Shown: positions 35,394 to 46,223, numbered from the stretch's first letter. The stretch: DNA of 49,087 nucleotides from Metabacillus malikii (GCF_030813355.1 NZ_JAUSUD010000029.1:1-49087); one strand, 5' to 3'. Numbers and translations: made by a program. Notes: generated from the sequence alone by a model not told the origin.

Positions 35394-35428
35394 AGCGGTG
35401 GGGGACTGTCCCCAAAGGAGGGGTGAGG

Positions 35429-35731
35429 ATGAAACTAACAGCACGTGAACAAGACAAATTAATGATCGTTATTGCTGCTGACTTAGCAAGGAGACGGCAA
35501 GCAAGAGGGTTAAAGCTAAACTATCCCGAGACCATCGCGATCATTACATACGAGGTCATGGAAGGTGCCCGTGACGGAAAGTCAGTTTCTGAGCTAATGC
35601 AGTTTGGACGGACGATTCTTTCAACCGAAGATGTGATGGAGGGGGTTGCGGAGATGATTCATGATATTCAGGTTGAAGCAACCTTTCCGGATGGAACGAA
35701 GCTTGTCACAGTTCATGATCCGATTTTTTAA
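35429..35731 (+). CDS. ureA: Urease subunit gamma UreA
   Basis: 100 aa, exact family length: starts [40 protein letters not shown] and [15 protein letters not shown] are hallmarks. AAAGGAGGGG precedes ATG 35429. With UreB and UreC forms the (abc)3 nickel enzyme that splits urea into ammonia and carbamate. Confidence 0.97.
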   Translation: MKLTAREQDKLMIVIAADLARRRQARGLKLNYPETIAIITYEVMEGARDGKSVSELMQFGRTILSTEDVMEGVAEMIHDIQVEATFPDGTKLVTVHDPIF

Positions 35732-35765
35732 GAAAAAGGCGATTCACGTGAAAAGAGGGTGAAGA

Positions 35766-36089
35766 ATGATACCAGGAGAGTATAGGCTCAAAAATAGTCC
35801 GATTTTATGTAACGAAGGAAAAATGCCGATAACGCTAGAGGTAATTAATAAAGGTGACCGACCTGTGCAAATCGGTTCGCATTTTCACTTTTATGAGATT
35901 AATAGCAAGTTAGACTTTGACCGCGAGAAAGCATTTGGAAGAAGGCTTAACATTCCATCTGGGACAGCTGTTCGCTTTGAACCAGGAGATAGCAAGGAAG
36001 TGGAGCTTATTCTGTTTTCTGGTGAACGGAAGGTTTATGGGTTAAACAATTTAACAAATGGTCCGCTTGAGAAGGGTGAGGAATCATGA
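35766..36089 (+). CDS. ureB: Urease subunit beta UreB
   Basis: 107 aa: [52 protein letters not shown]. Overlaps ureC by 4 bp (ATGA). Confidence 0.97.
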   Translation: MIPGEYRLKNSPILCNEGKMPITLEVINKGDRPVQIGSHFHFYEINSKLDFDREKAFGRRLNIPSGTAVRFEPGDSKEVELILFSGERKVYGLNNLTNGPLEKGEES

Positions 36090-37792
36090 GCTTTGACATG
36101 TCACGAAAACAATATGCTGATATGTTCGGTCCGACAGTAGGCGATCAAGTACGACTTGCTGATACGGAGCTGTTCATTGAAGTCGAAAAAGATTATACAA
36201 CATATGGCGATGAAGTGAAGTTCGGTGGCGGAAAGGTCATCCGCGATGGTATGGGTCAACATCCCCTTGCAACACGCAGCGATACTGTCGACTTGGTTGT
36301 CACGAACGCGTTAATTGTTGATTATACAGGGATTTATAAAGCTGATATTGGTGTGAAGGACGGCATCATTGTCGGGATTGGGAAGGCAGGAAATCCTTTA
36401 TTGATGGATGATGTCGACATTGTCATTGGTGCTGCAACAGAAGTAATTGCTGGAGAAGGACAAATTTTAACTGCTGGTGGGATTGATACCCATATCCATT
36501 TTATTAGCCCACAGCAAATCCAAACTGCAATTGAATCAGGGATTACGACAATGCTCGGAGGTGGAACAGGTCCAGCGACGGGGACGAATGCCACGACATG
36601 TACACCTGGTGAATGGAACATTAGCCAAATGCTCAAAGCTGCAGAAGAGTTTCCGATGAATCTAGGCTTTCTCGGAAAAGGCAATTCCTCTAGTGAAGCA
36701 GCGCTTATCGAGCAAATTGAAGCAGGTGCGATTGGCTTAAAGCTCCATGAGGACTGGGGAACAACGTCGTCCAATATTGATAAGGCGTTAACGGTAGCTG
36801 ATAACTATGATATCCAAATCGCGATCCATACAGATACGTTAAATGAAGGTGGGTTTGTTGAGGATACGATAAATGCAATCGATGGCCGTGTCATCCATAC
36901 GTATCATACCGAGGGAGCGGGCGGTGGCCATGCACCAGATATTATTAAAGCAGCATCTTATCCTAATATTCTCCCATCATCAACAAATCCAACGCGACCT
37001 TATACGGTGAATACGATTGCTGAGCATTTAGATATGCTCATGGTTTGTCATCATTTAGATCCAGCTGTTCCTGAGGATTTAGCATTTGCCGATTCACGAA
37101 TTCGTAAGGAAACAATTGCCGCAGAGGATATCCTTCATGACCTTGGTGTATTTAGCATTATTTCCTCTGACTCACAAGCAATGGGAAGAGTTGGAGAAGT
37201 GATTTCGCGAACATGGCAAACAGCCGATAAAATGAAGCGACAGCGTGGCGAGCTTGTCGCAGGGGAAGAAAACGATAATTTTCGCGTCAAACGATACATC
37301 GCGAAATATACGATAAACCCCGCGATTGCCCACGGCATCTCTGACTATGTTGGGTCAATTGAGGTCGGCAAGTTCGCTGATTTCGTGCTGTGGAATCCTG
37401 CATTTTTCGGGGCAAAGCCTGAATTAATTGTCAAAGGTGGGATGATTGCCTGGAGCGTAATGGGGGACCCGAATGCCTCGATTCCAACACCACAGCCTAG
37501 CATGTATCGACCGATGTTTGCGAGCTTCGGGAAGGCAAAATATGCAACATCGTATACCTTTCTATCACAAGCCGCATTCACGAAAGGCATCCATGAAAAA
37601 CTTGGACTTCAGAAGAAAATTGGCGTCGTGAAAAATATCCGTAAGCTCACAAAGAAAGACATGAAATTAAACGGAGAAACCCCAGAAATTGATGTAGACC
37701 CACAAACATACGAGGTAAAGGTGAACGGTGAATTAATCACCTGTGAGCCAGATGAAAAGGTTTCACTAGCACAACGATACTTTTTATTTTGA
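36086..37792 (+). CDS. ureC: Urease catalytic subunit alpha UreC
   Basis: 568-aa amidohydrolase subunit with all active-site residues: H136 and H138 (THIHF), carbamylated K219 ([11 protein letters not shown]), H248, H274, C321 and H322 of the mobile flap (MVCHHLDP), D362 (SSDSQAMG). These are one residue off the Sporosarcina pasteurii numbers. Binds two Ni ions loaded by UreDEFG. Confidence 0.98.
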   Translation: MSFDMSRKQYADMFGPTVGDQVRLADTELFIEVEKDYTTYGDEVKFGGGKVIRDGMGQHPLATRSDTVDLVVTNALIVDYTGIYKADIGVKDGIIVGIGKAGNPLLMDDVDIVIGAATEVIAGEGQILTAGGIDTHIHFISPQQIQTAIESGITTMLGGGTGPATGTNATTCTPGEWNISQMLKAAEEFPMNLGFLGKGNSSSEAALIEQIEAGAIGLKLHEDWGTTSSNIDKALTVADNYDIQIAIHTDTLNEGGFVEDTINAIDGRVIHTYHTEGAGGGHAPDIIKAASYPNILPSSTNPTRPYTVNTIAEHLDMLMVCHHLDPAVPEDLAFADSRIRKETIAAEDILHDLGVFSIISSDSQAMGRVGEVISRTWQTADKMKRQRGELVAGEENDNFRVKRYIAKYTINPAIAHGISDYVGSIEVGKFADFVLWNPAFFGAKPELIVKGGMIAWSVMGDPNASIPTPQPSMYRPMFASFGKAKYATSYTFLSQAAFTKGIHEKLGLQKKIGVVKNIRKLTKKDMKLNGETPEIDVDPQTYEVKVNGELITCEPDEKVSLAQRYFLF

Positions 37793-37802
37793 GGTGAGGA
37801 AA

Positions 37803-38249
37803 TTGATTATTGAAAAAGTAATTGGGAATGTCAAACAGTTAGACAAAGCACCACACCATGTTGAACGTGTGTATTTACGAAGTGATGAGCTTGTCAAAAA
37901 AATTCAGCGTGTCAAAACAGACCATGGAAAAGAGCTCGGCATTCGTCTCAAGGGTGGTAAAGATTTAAAGGATGGCGATATTTTATTTCAGGATGAAAAG
38001 AATTCCATTGTCATCAGTGTCATTGAGGATGATGTTCTAGTCATTAAGCCGACCTCAATTCGGCAAATGGGGGATATTGCCCACCAGCTAGGAAACCGCC
38101 ATCTACCAGCACAGTTTGAAAACGATGAAATGATTGTCCAATTTGACTACTTAGTAGAGCGTTTGTTAGTTGAACTCGCTGTCCCATTTGTACGGGAAAA
38201 TAGAAAAATGAACGAAGCGTTCAAGCATATTGGTCATTCCCATGACTAA
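37803..38249 (+). CDS. ureE: Urease accessory protein UreE (nickel chaperone)
   Basis: 148 aa: IIEKVIGNVKQLDKAPHHVE, then a ferredoxin-like C-domain GDIAHQLGNRHLPAQFEND with the conserved nickel His (GNRH). The C-terminal tail is short (HIGHSHD), not a long His run. TTG 37803 has GAGGTG 6 bp upstream and gives the normal length; GTG 37794 is inside that site. Overlaps ureF. Confidence 0.93.
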   Translation: MIIEKVIGNVKQLDKAPHHVERVYLRSDELVKKIQRVKTDHGKELGIRLKGGKDLKDGDILFQDEKNSIVISVIEDDVLVIKPTSIRQMGDIAHQLGNRHLPAQFENDEMIVQFDYLVERLLVELAVPFVRENRKMNEAFKHIGHSHD

Positions 38250-38925
38250 GCTGCTAGACCTTTTACAAATTTGTGATTCGAATTTTCCTTCAGGTGCATT
38301 CTCCCATTCATTTGGCTTGGAAACGTACATTCAGGAGGAGAAAATCACGAATAAAGAGACATTTTTAACCGCAATGAAGCAATATATCTCGACTCAATGT
38401 GTCTATACAGATGGGTTAGGCTGTCGAATTGCGTATGAAGCAATTCAAGCAAAAAACATTGATAAAGTTTGGACATTGGATGAAGAGTTATTCGCGCTGA
38501 CAAATGCGAAAGAAACACGTGAAGGCAATAAACGGATTGGCCGCCAATTAACGAAAGTGATGAATGAGTTGTATGACATTGACCTTCTAAAAATCTATGA
38601 AGCCAAGCTGAAGGCAAAAGAGTTACATGGTCATAGCTCAATCGTCTTTGGAATTATATGTGAGGCAATGAAAATTGACCTTGCCACAACACTGGTAACC
38701 TATTTATTTGCAACGACAAGCTCGATGGTGCAAAACGGAGTTCGCGGGATTCCGCTCGGGCAAACAGACGGTCAAAAGATTCTCCGTGAGCTGCAACCAT
38801 TTATATCACAGCTAGTTGACCGTATCTTGGTCATTGATGAAACAGAATTTGGTGCCTCTGTACCTGGCTTAGAAATTGCCCAAATGATTCATGAACAGCT
38901 ATCAGTCCGATTGTTTATGTCATAA
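38242..38925 (+). CDS. ureF: Urease accessory protein UreF
   Basis: 227-aa helical protein: [20 protein letters not shown] at the N-terminus, [15 protein letters not shown] and [18 protein letters not shown] near the end. Binds UreD/UreC and gates UreG. ATG 38242 overlaps the ureE stop by 8 bp. Confidence 0.95.
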   Translation: MTKLLDLLQICDSNFPSGAFSHSFGLETYIQEEKITNKETFLTAMKQYISTQCVYTDGLGCRIAYEAIQAKNIDKVWTLDEELFALTNAKETREGNKRIGRQLTKVMNELYDIDLLKIYEAKLKAKELHGHSSIVFGIICEAMKIDLATTLVTYLFATTSSMVQNGVRGIPLGQTDGQKILRELQPFISQLVDRILVIDETEFGASVPGLEIAQMIHEQLSVRLFMS

Positions 38926-38959
38926 AAAATTGCTAGATAATAAGAAAGGGAGTATTGAA

Positions 38960-39577
38960 ATGGGAGAACCTATTAGAATTGGTATTGGTGGACCTGTTGG
39001 AGCAGGAAAAACATTGTTAGTAGATAAATTAACACGTGCGTTAATGAAAGATTTAGAGTTAGCAGTTATAACAAATGATATTTACACAAAAGAAGATGCG
39101 CAATTTCTTATTCGAAACGGAGCATTACCAGAGGATCGAATAATCGGTGTCGAAACAGGGGGCTGCCCACATACGGCGATTCGAGAAGATGCATCGATGA
39201 ACTTTGCGGCGATTGAGGAATTGAATGACCGCCATCCGAATCTTGATTTAATCTTCGTCGAAAGCGGTGGTGATAACCTAGCGGCAACGTTCTCACCCGA
39301 ATTGGTAGACTTTTCAATTTATATTATCGATGTTGCTCAAGGGGAAAAGATACCACGTAAGGGTGGTCAAGGGATGATTAAGTCTGATTTGTTTATTATT
39401 AACAAAATTGACCTTGCCCCATATGTCGGAGCCAACCTTGATGTGATGAGAGAGGATACGCTATTGACGAGAGGGGATAAGCCGTTTATTTTCTCGAATT
39501 TAAAGAATGGAACAGGTGTTACGGACATCGTGGAATGGATATGGAGAGAAGCGTTTCTTGTCGGATTAGAATCATGA
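38960..39577 (+). CDS. ureG: Urease accessory GTPase UreG
   Basis: 205-aa GTPase. P-loop GGPVGAGKT (residues 10-18), [16 protein letters not shown], the CPH nickel motif in [34 protein letters not shown], and the NKID guanine motif. AAAGGGA precedes ATG 38960; earlier in-frame codons lie in ureF. Confidence 0.97.
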   Translation: MGEPIRIGIGGPVGAGKTLLVDKLTRALMKDLELAVITNDIYTKEDAQFLIRNGALPEDRIIGVETGGCPHTAIREDASMNFAAIEELNDRHPNLDLIFVESGGDNLAATFSPELVDFSIYIIDVAQGEKIPRKGGQGMIKSDLFIINKIDLAPYVGANLDVMREDTLLTRGDKPFIFSNLKNGTGVTDIVEWIWREAFLVGLES

Positions 39578-40389
39578 CGTATACAGGATATCTTCATGTG
39601 AAGGTTGGGAAAAGACGTGACAAATCCGTTATTACCAATAGCTACTTTGACGGTGTCCTAAAAATCACAAGACCTACATATTTGCACGATGACCTCCCAT
39701 TGCTCACCCTCATTCATGTCGGAGGTGGCTATGTGGATGGGGATACGTACAAAACAGAGGTCGTTGTTGAAAAGTCAGCCCGTCTCGCCTTAACGACACA
39801 AGCATCAACAAAGGTCTATAAGTCACCACGTGATGGTGTCAATCAAGTGATGGACTATGTGTTAGAGCCGAATAGTGAGCTATTTGTAAAACAAGATTCA
39901 CTCATTCTTTATCAGGATGCACAGTTTACCCAACAAACAAATGTGTACATGAGCTCATTGGCAACGTTTTTTTACACAGACATTATGACACCAGGCTGGT
40001 CAGAAGATGGGAGTTTGTTTACGTATACGAAATGCACGTCAAAAATGAAAATCTACGTGGACGGTTCATTGCAGGTTTTTGACCATTTGCTTATTGAACC
40101 AAATGAACAGCTGCAATCGATTATGCACCTGGAAGGGTATAGCCATATTGGCACGATGTTTTTGATTCACCCAAAGGTAACCGAAAGTTTAATTGAGAAG
40201 CTGCGAACAAAGCTTGCACATTTTACAAGCGAAAGTCGGTTTGGGATTAGTTTAGTCGCTAATAATGGGCTAACGCTGCGAATTTTAGCTTATAGCACAC
40301 CACTCATTGAAAAGGTGTTTTCTGAGTGTGAGAGCTTAATGATGAAGGAATTAAACAATGAAGAAAAGCTAGAGTGGAGAAAGGGCTAG
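39574..40389 (+). CDS. ureD: Urease accessory protein UreD (UreH)
   Basis: 271 aa: [33 protein letters not shown] and PGWSEDG-type motifs of UreD. ATG 39574 forms an ATGA overlap with ureG. Placement of ureD last is the Bacillus order ureABCEFGD. Scaffold joining UreF/UreG to apo-urease. Confidence 0.95.
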   Translation: MTYTGYLHVKVGKRRDKSVITNSYFDGVLKITRPTYLHDDLPLLTLIHVGGGYVDGDTYKTEVVVEKSARLALTTQASTKVYKSPRDGVNQVMDYVLEPNSELFVKQDSLILYQDAQFTQQTNVYMSSLATFFYTDIMTPGWSEDGSLFTYTKCTSKMKIYVDGSLQVFDHLLIEPNEQLQSIMHLEGYSHIGTMFLIHPKVTESLIEKLRTKLAHFTSESRFGISLVANNGLTLRILAYSTPLIEKVFSECESLMMKELNNEEKLEWRKG

Positions 40390-40473
40390 CCGCAGAGACT
40401 AGCTAAATATTTGGTCATTGCGTGCTACGTTTTTATCCGTTTGTGTTACGAAAAAATACGAGTGGTGGTTAAG

Positions 40474-40893
40474 ATGGAAGATTCAGTGTTAAAGAGATTT
40501 GGTGTTTCAATGGAGAGCAGCTTGCTACGCCGCTTTGATGAGTTAGTGCGAAAACGAGGCTATGAAAACCGTTCCGAGGCTGTCCGCGACTTAGTCCGAG
40601 ATGCGCTCATTCAGCATTCTTGGGAGGAGCATGAGCAGCTTGTCGCAGGGAGCTTGCTGTTGTTTTATAACCATCATCAATCAAATTTACTAGAAGAAAT
40701 GACGCAAATTCAGCATCAGGGGCATCATCTCATCCTGGCAACAACACATTTTCATTTAGACGAATCGAGCTGTTTAGAAATTATCGTTGTCAAAGGGAAA
40801 GGAAACGAAATCGAGCAGCTTAGCAATCGACTAACGAGCTTAAAAGGAGTCGATTATGGCAAGTTTACAATTGCTCCTGTTGCGCAAATTTAG
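40474..40893 (+). CDS. nikR: Nickel-responsive regulator NikR
   Basis: 139 aa. Ribbon-helix-helix DNA-binding domain (about 1-45, RFGVSMESSLLRRFDELVRK) and ACT-like nickel domain with the four-ligand set: H81, H92, H94 and C100 (ATTHFHLDESSC; spacing equals E. coli H76/H87/H89/C95). Represses nickel uptake at high Ni. It lies between urease and the nickel importer. ATG 40474 is chosen by family length; the GGTGG site upstream is weak. Confidence 0.95.
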   Translation: MEDSVLKRFGVSMESSLLRRFDELVRKRGYENRSEAVRDLVRDALIQHSWEEHEQLVAGSLLLFYNHHQSNLLEEMTQIQHQGHHLILATTHFHLDESSCLEIIVVKGKGNEIEQLSNRLTSLKGVDYGKFTIAPVAQI

Positions 40894-40915
40894 CAGGAAA
40901 AGGGTGGAAGCGAAC

Positions 40916-42529
40916 ATGACGAAAAAAAAGCTTAGCTTTTGGTTATCCGCAGGGATTATCTTTTCCCTGCTCGTAACAGGCTGTAGTCAAACAAAACCAA
41001 TGAAGTCGGAAGCAACAAATAGTGAAGTCAAAAAGGATGAACTCGTTTTGGCGGTTGGAAATGAGCCTGAGATGGGTTTTGATCCGACAATTGGCTGGGG
41101 AAGATACGGTTCACCGCTTTTTCAAAGCACGCTGTTAAAAAGAGATAGTGATTTGAATATTGTCAATGACCTTGCGACTCGCTATGACGTCAGTGATGAT
41201 GGGTTGGTTTGGACCGTTCAATTAAGAGAAAATGTGACGTTTTCAGATGGAAAACCGTTAACGGCAGACGATGTGACGTTCACATTTGAAACAGCAATGA
41301 CAAATGGCTCTGTCTTAGACTTTCAAGCTTTAGAAAAAGTCGAGGCAGCGGGTCCAACGACCGTAAAGTTCACATTGAAAACTCCACAGTCGACATTTGT
41401 TAACTCACTCGTTGCGACAGGCATCGTCCCGAAGCATGCTTATGGAAAGGAGTACGCAGAGCATCCAATTGGGTCTGGGCCATACCAATTTGTGCAATGG
41501 GATAAAGGACAGCAGCTTATTGTTAAGGCGAACCCGCATTACTATGGAGATATGCCGTTTTTTCAAAAAGTAACCTTTCTATTCTTAAACGAAGATGCTG
41601 CGTTTGCTGCTGCGCAAACGGGTGTGGTTGATGTTACAGCCATTCCAGCCGCCTATAGTAAAAAAGCAATTCAAGGGATGCGTTTAGAAGCGGTTAAAAC
41701 GGTTGATAACAGAGGGATTGCTTTTCCAACGGTTCCAGCAGGTCAGGTTACGGAGGAGGATATTCCGATTGGGAACGATGTGACCGCGGATCCAGCAATT
41801 CGTAAGGCAATTAACCTCGCAATTAACCGTGATGAATTGATTAAAGGAGTTCTTGAAGGGTATGGCTCACCTGCCTTTTCAGCAGTCGATCGCCTACCTT
41901 GGTGGAATGCTGAAACTGTCTTTGAGGATGGCGATATTGAAGGAGCAAAAAAACTGTTACAAGATGCAGGCTGGCGTGACAACGATGGTGACGGAATCGT
42001 TGAAAAGGGCTCACTGAAGGCAGAGTTCACGCTATTGTATCCTGCAAATGATGTGATTAGACAATCTTTATCACTAGTCGTCGCAGATATGATGAAGCCT
42101 CTAGGGATCCAAATCAATATCGAGGGGAAAAGCTGGGAAATGATAGAAAAGGACATGTACTCACAGGCTGTATTAATGGGCTGGGGTAGTCATGACCCAC
42201 ACGAATTATACAATGTGTATCACAGCAAGTTAGCTGGCAAGGATTACTTTAACACAGGGTATTATCACAATGAAACGGTTAACGAGTATTTAGATGAGGC
42301 ACTTCACGCAAAAACAGAGGAAGCCGCAAATGTATTTTGGAAAAAAGCACAATGGGATGGAACGACAGGACTAAGTGCAATTGGTGATGCACCGTGGGCC
42401 TGGTTAGTGAATATTGACCATTTGTACCTCGTCAAGGAAGGTCTTGACATTGGTGAACAAAAAATTCAACCACATGAGCATGGCTGGCCAATTACCGATA
42501 ACCTTGTTGAGTGGGAATGGACGGAATGA
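40916..42529 (+). CDS. nikA: Nickel ABC transporter substrate-binding lipoprotein NikA
   Basis: 537 aa. Signal peptide with lipobox LVTGC (Cys23), then a cluster C (oligopeptide/nickel) binding fold: GNEPEMGFDPTIGWGRYGSP, VWTVQLRENVTFSDGKPLTA, AINLAINRDELIKGVLEGYG. Captures Ni, probably with a chelator. ATG 40916 follows AAAAGGGTGG. Confidence 0.93.
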   Translation: MTKKKLSFWLSAGIIFSLLVTGCSQTKPMKSEATNSEVKKDELVLAVGNEPEMGFDPTIGWGRYGSPLFQSTLLKRDSDLNIVNDLATRYDVSDDGLVWTVQLRENVTFSDGKPLTADDVTFTFETAMTNGSVLDFQALEKVEAAGPTTVKFTLKTPQSTFVNSLVATGIVPKHAYGKEYAEHPIGSGPYQFVQWDKGQQLIVKANPHYYGDMPFFQKVTFLFLNEDAAFAAAQTGVVDVTAIPAAYSKKAIQGMRLEAVKTVDNRGIAFPTVPAGQVTEEDIPIGNDVTADPAIRKAINLAINRDELIKGVLEGYGSPAFSAVDRLPWWNAETVFEDGDIEGAKKLLQDAGWRDNDGDGIVEKGSLKAEFTLLYPANDVIRQSLSLVVADMMKPLGIQINIEGKSWEMIEKDMYSQAVLMGWGSHDPHELYNVYHSKLAGKDYFNTGYYHNETVNEYLDEALHAKTEEAANVFWKKAQWDGTTGLSAIGDAPWAWLVNIDHLYLVKEGLDIGEQKIQPHEHGWPITDNLVEWEWTE

Positions 42530-43530
42530 AGACAATGCAAACATCAAGAGGCATTGTGAACCTTGTTTTTGCTAAGGTAGTAAGAATCATTTCCTTGTTA
42601 TTTGCGGTTTGCTTGATTTCCTTCCTGTTAGTGAAGCACTCACCAATAGACCCGATACAAGCTTATATCGGGGCTGATTTGTTAAAGGTTGGTCCTGAGC
42701 AACGTGAGATTATAGCAGCGTATTGGGGGCTTGATGAACCGATTCTTATTCAATTTTCTCATTGGCTTACAGCTTTTTTCACTGGCGATTTAGGAACATC
42801 GATGATGTATCGCCAGCCTGTCTTACATATTATTGCTGACCGATTTTTTCATTCGTTCGTCTTAATGCTTGTGGCCTGGGCTTTATCAGGAATAATCGGC
42901 TTTGTCATGGGTGTCGTGTCAGCGATGAAAAAAGATACTTGGATCGACCGACTAATTACGGGGTATTGTTATACACTTGCATCAACACCTACATTCTGGC
43001 TTGGTCTCTTGCTGCTAATCGTTTTCGCAGTTAAGCTCGGTTGGTTTCCGATTGGGCTCGGTGTTCCTGTAGGAGTTCTTGCTGACGATGTCATGCTTCA
43101 TGAACGAATCCAACATTTATTTCTTCCAGCCGTAACGCTTAGCATCGTTGGTGTGGCCAATGTTGCTCTGCATACACGAGAGAAATTGCTTGATGTATTA
43201 GCGAGTGAGTATGTCTTGTTTGCACGAGCTAGAGGAGAGCGTGGGTTTACCTTGTTTTGGAGGCATGGACTTCGGAATATTGCACTCCCAGCAATTACGC
43301 TACAATTTGCTGCATTTAGTGAGTTGTTTGGTGGGGCCATCCTTGCTGAACAAATTTTTTCCTATCCAGGTCTCGGCCAAGCGATGGTTGAATCAGGTTT
43401 AAATGGTGATGTGCCGTTACTGTTAGGACTTGTTATTTTTAGCTCCCTCTTTGTGTTTATTGGTAATCTCATTGCTGATATCTTGTATTATATGTTGGAC
43501 CCAAGGACGAGAGAGGTGAATCAGGGATGA
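42526..43530 (+). CDS. nikB: Nickel ABC transporter permease NikB
   Basis: 334 aa with six membrane helices, OppB/NikB type: PIDPIQAYIGADLLKVGPEQ near the N-terminus, TPTFWLGLLLLIVFAVKLGW, EYVLFARARGERGFTLFWRH (ABC-coupling EAA-like loop), LLGLVIFSSLFVFIGNLIAD at the end. ATG 42526 makes an ATGA overlap with nikA; ATG 42517 is an alternative. Confidence 0.93.
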   Translation: MKTMQTSRGIVNLVFAKVVRIISLLFAVCLISFLLVKHSPIDPIQAYIGADLLKVGPEQREIIAAYWGLDEPILIQFSHWLTAFFTGDLGTSMMYRQPVLHIIADRFFHSFVLMLVAWALSGIIGFVMGVVSAMKKDTWIDRLITGYCYTLASTPTFWLGLLLLIVFAVKLGWFPIGLGVPVGVLADDVMLHERIQHLFLPAVTLSIVGVANVALHTREKLLDVLASEYVLFARARGERGFTLFWRHGLRNIALPAITLQFAAFSELFGGAILAEQIFSYPGLGQAMVESGLNGDVPLLLGLVIFSSLFVFIGNLIADILYYMLDPRTREVNQG

Positions 43531-44387
43531 TTCAGGAGACGTTTAAACAAGCGACACAGAAGCAAATCGGATTTAATAAACGACAGAGAACGGCTTTGAC
43601 GATTGTGTTAGGATGTACGATTTTGTTAAGTGTATTCTTCATAGGTTTTTTTCTTGATGAAAAAATCATTACAACAATTCTTAGTGAACGAAATGCTTCG
43701 CCTTCACTTGACCACCTTTTTGGGACAGATTGGTTAGGGAGAGATATGTTTATTCGTACGTTGAAGGGGCTTTATATGAGCATTGCCGTAGGTGTGATTG
43801 GAGCGGTTGGAAGCACTATAATTGCAGTGTTTCTTGGAGTTAGTTCAGCGATGCTCGGGAAATGGGCAGACAAGTGGATTACTTGGTTAATAGATTTATT
43901 CTTAAGTGTGCCACATCTCGTTACCCTTATACTTATTGCGTTTATGTTAGGTGGTGGCTTTCACGGGATTGCGATAGGGATTGCCGTTACCCATTGGCCG
44001 AGCTTAGCTAGAGTGATCCGCGCCGAAACGATGCAAATCCGGTCTTCGCCATATGTCCAGATGTCAAAGAATTTCGGAAAAACAAAAGGTTGGATAATGG
44101 TTCATCATGTCCTGCCAGCGATTGTCCCACAAATAGTTATCGGTTTTATTCTTCTATTTCCACATGCGATTTTACATGAAGCAGCTATTACGTTTTTAGG
44201 CTTTGGCATTTCACCACATGAGCCGGCAATTGGGATTATTTTATCTGAATCGATGAAATATTTATCTTCTGGTATGTGGTGGCTCGCGTTTTTCCCAGGA
44301 CTTTGCTTACTGTTCATTGTTCGGATATTTGACCGGATTGGGGTAGGGCTAAGAATGCTCATCGAACCTAATCAATCACGTGATTAG
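43527..44387 (+). CDS. nikC: Nickel ABC transporter permease NikC
   Basis: 286 aa OppC/NikC type, with HLFGTDWLGRDMFIRTLKG after TM1, RVIRAETMQIRSSPYVQMSK as coupling loop and HEAAITFLGFGISPHEPAIG. ATGA overlap with nikB. Confidence 0.94.
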   Translation: MIQETFKQATQKQIGFNKRQRTALTIVLGCTILLSVFFIGFFLDEKIITTILSERNASPSLDHLFGTDWLGRDMFIRTLKGLYMSIAVGVIGAVGSTIIAVFLGVSSAMLGKWADKWITWLIDLFLSVPHLVTLILIAFMLGGGFHGIAIGIAVTHWPSLARVIRAETMQIRSSPYVQMSKNFGKTKGWIMVHHVLPAIVPQIVIGFILLFPHAILHEAAITFLGFGISPHEPAIGIILSESMKYLSSGMWWLAFFPGLCLLFIVRIFDRIGVGLRMLIEPNQSRD

Positions 44388-44409
44388 TTGTACGAAAGGA
44401 GGGAAAAGA

Positions 44410-45333
44410 ATGTCGTTATTAGAAGTAGAAAATCTGTCTGTGACATTTACAAACTACACATCCATGCTAAGAAAAGTGAAACGGCAAGTAATAGCGAATT
44501 TGAGCCTCTCGGTTGAAGCAGGAGAAATTGTTGCCGTTGTTGGGGCTAGTGGCTCAGGGAAAAGCTTACTAGCTCATGCGATATTAGGGATACTTCCCGT
44601 GAATTCGGATGTGAGTGGAACTTGCCGTTATAAGGGAACGCCGTTAACTGCCAAGCGCCAGAAGGAATTAAGAGGAAACGAAATATGTCTTGTTCCACAA
44701 TCTGTAGCTTATTTGGATCCATTAATGAAAATTGGCAAACAGGTGCAAACATCTGTGAATACTGGTGATGCGGTACGTACACAGCGAAAGGTTTTTGAAC
44801 GGTATCGTTTAGCTAAGAAAACGGAAAATATGTATCCGTTTCAGCTTTCCGGGGGCATGGCAAGAAGAGCACTCCTCGCAACTGCTGTCATAAGCGAACC
44901 ACAGCTGATTATCGCTGATGAACCGACTCCAGGACTTGATGCGATTGTCATTGAGGAGGCATTAGCAAATCTTCGTGAGCTCGCAGAAAATGGCTGCGCG
45001 GTTCTTTTGATTTCACATGATATTGAAGCAGCATTAAAGGTTGCCGATAAAATTGCTGTCTTTTATGCGGGAACAACCGTTGAGGTAGCTCCAGTAGAGG
45101 ATTTCACTGGTAAAGGTGAGTTGCTACGGCATCCATATAGTAAGGCACTATGGCGAGCATTGCCACAAAATGAGTTCATCCCGATTAAAGGGACACAGCC
45201 ACAACCGAATCATCTCCCAACAGGCTGCGTATTTGAACCACGTTGTGAACGTGCCACAGCTCAGTGCAGAGTTGTCCAACCAGTGAACAGAACAGTACGA
45301 GAAGGAATGGTGAGGTGTTTTCATGCAACTTAG
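44410..45333 (+). CDS. nikD: Nickel ABC transporter ATPase NikD
   Basis: 307-aa DppD-type ATPase: Walker A GASGSGKSL, signature QLSGGMARRALLATA, Walker B IIADEPTPGLD, and the Cys-containing C-terminal cap PTGCVFEPRCERATAQC seen in oligopeptide/nickel ATPases. AAAGGAGGG precedes ATG 44410. Confidence 0.94.
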   Translation: MSLLEVENLSVTFTNYTSMLRKVKRQVIANLSLSVEAGEIVAVVGASGSGKSLLAHAILGILPVNSDVSGTCRYKGTPLTAKRQKELRGNEICLVPQSVAYLDPLMKIGKQVQTSVNTGDAVRTQRKVFERYRLAKKTENMYPFQLSGGMARRALLATAVISEPQLIIADEPTPGLDAIVIEEALANLRELAENGCAVLLISHDIEAALKVADKIAVFYAGTTVEVAPVEDFTGKGELLRHPYSKALWRALPQNEFIPIKGTQPQPNHLPTGCVFEPRCERATAQCRVVQPVNRTVREGMVRCFHAT

Positions 45334-45928
45334 TGCAAGGGAAGTTAGTTTTTGTTATCAACCGGAACAATGGTTGTTTCAAGGAATGAATCTTGTCATC
45401 GATCCGGGGGAGATCGTCGGCTTAATTGGTCCAAGTGGCTCTGGGAAAACAACCTTTTGTAAGCTTCTAGCAGGTTACGAAACACCGGTTGCTGGAGAAG
45501 TATACTTAGGCGGGAAGTCCTTATCTAACAAAGGATATCACCCTGTTCAGCTCGTCTATCAGCATCCGGAAAAAGCAGTTAATCCGCACTGGAAAATGAA
45601 AAGAATTGTCAGCGAGGGATGGAACCCTGATAAAGAGACCCTTGATTTACTAGGGATTGAACAGGAATGGTTAGAGAGATGGCCAAACGAATTATCAGGT
45701 GGCGAGCTCCAACGTTTTTGTGTCGCACGTGCATTAGGACCTGAGACTCGCTTTTTAATCGCCGATGAAATGACAACGATGCTTGATGCGATAACACAAG
45801 CACAGTTATGGACAGTATTACAAAATATTGCTAGGGAAAGAATGATGGGGATGCTCGTTGTGAGTCATGAGAAGAGCTTAATACAAAGGGTTTGTCATCG
45901 AGTGGTGGAGATGAAGAGAGCTTTTTAG
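45323..45928 (+). CDS. nikE: Nickel ABC transporter ATPase NikE
   Basis: 201-aa ATPase, short for DppF/NikE-like proteins because it lacks the C-terminal cap: Walker A GPSGSGKTT, signature ELSGGELQRFCVARA, Walker B LIADEMTTMLD. Overlaps nikD by 11 bp. Last gene of the supercluster. Confidence 0.94.
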   Translation: MQLSAREVSFCYQPEQWLFQGMNLVIDPGEIVGLIGPSGSGKTTFCKLLAGYETPVAGEVYLGGKSLSNKGYHPVQLVYQHPEKAVNPHWKMKRIVSEGWNPDKETLDLLGIEQEWLERWPNELSGGELQRFCVARALGPETRFLIADEMTTMLDAITQAQLWTVLQNIARERMMGMLVVSHEKSLIQRVCHRVVEMKRAF

Positions 45929-46019
45929 GTTTTATTAGGACAACGTTTCAAGTAGAGAAAATACCAGTGGATTGTTATCTTGGACAAATTACAAATTTAA
46001 TGGTTTAAAGTGTAATGAG

Positions 46020-46048
46020 CATTTCTTTGAATGAGGAATGTTTTTTTT
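46020..46048 (+). terminator. Terminator after the nik operon
   Basis: CATTTC (46020-46025) pairs with GGAATG (46035-46040) with a G:U pair, followed by eight T. Confidence 0.75.
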
Positions 46049-46121
46049 GTTGAAAGAACAAAAATATTATACAAAATAATAAATATTTATTGTAAAACAA
46101 TAAATAATAGATTAAAATCAA

Positions 46122-46223
46122 AATCGTAATGCAATTCGATTATCCACCTTAGAAGCAATTTGTCAGGCGTTAGAGTGTCAACCTGGGGATATTCTAGAAT
46201 ACAAAAGTGACGAAAACAGCTAA
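46122..46223 (+). pseudogene. C-terminal remnant of a small XRE regulator
   Basis: Reads 33 codons ending AIRLSTLEAICQALECQPGD and ILEYKSDENS-stop, the unmistakable end of a YozG-like HTH regulator. The N-terminal helix-turn-helix is missing; stops lie just upstream. Confidence 0.75.

Noticed and set aside
40390-40473. NikR operator before nikR
   Set aside because: TACG-containing imperfect repeats are present, but they do not show the spaced palindrome expected of NikR sites.
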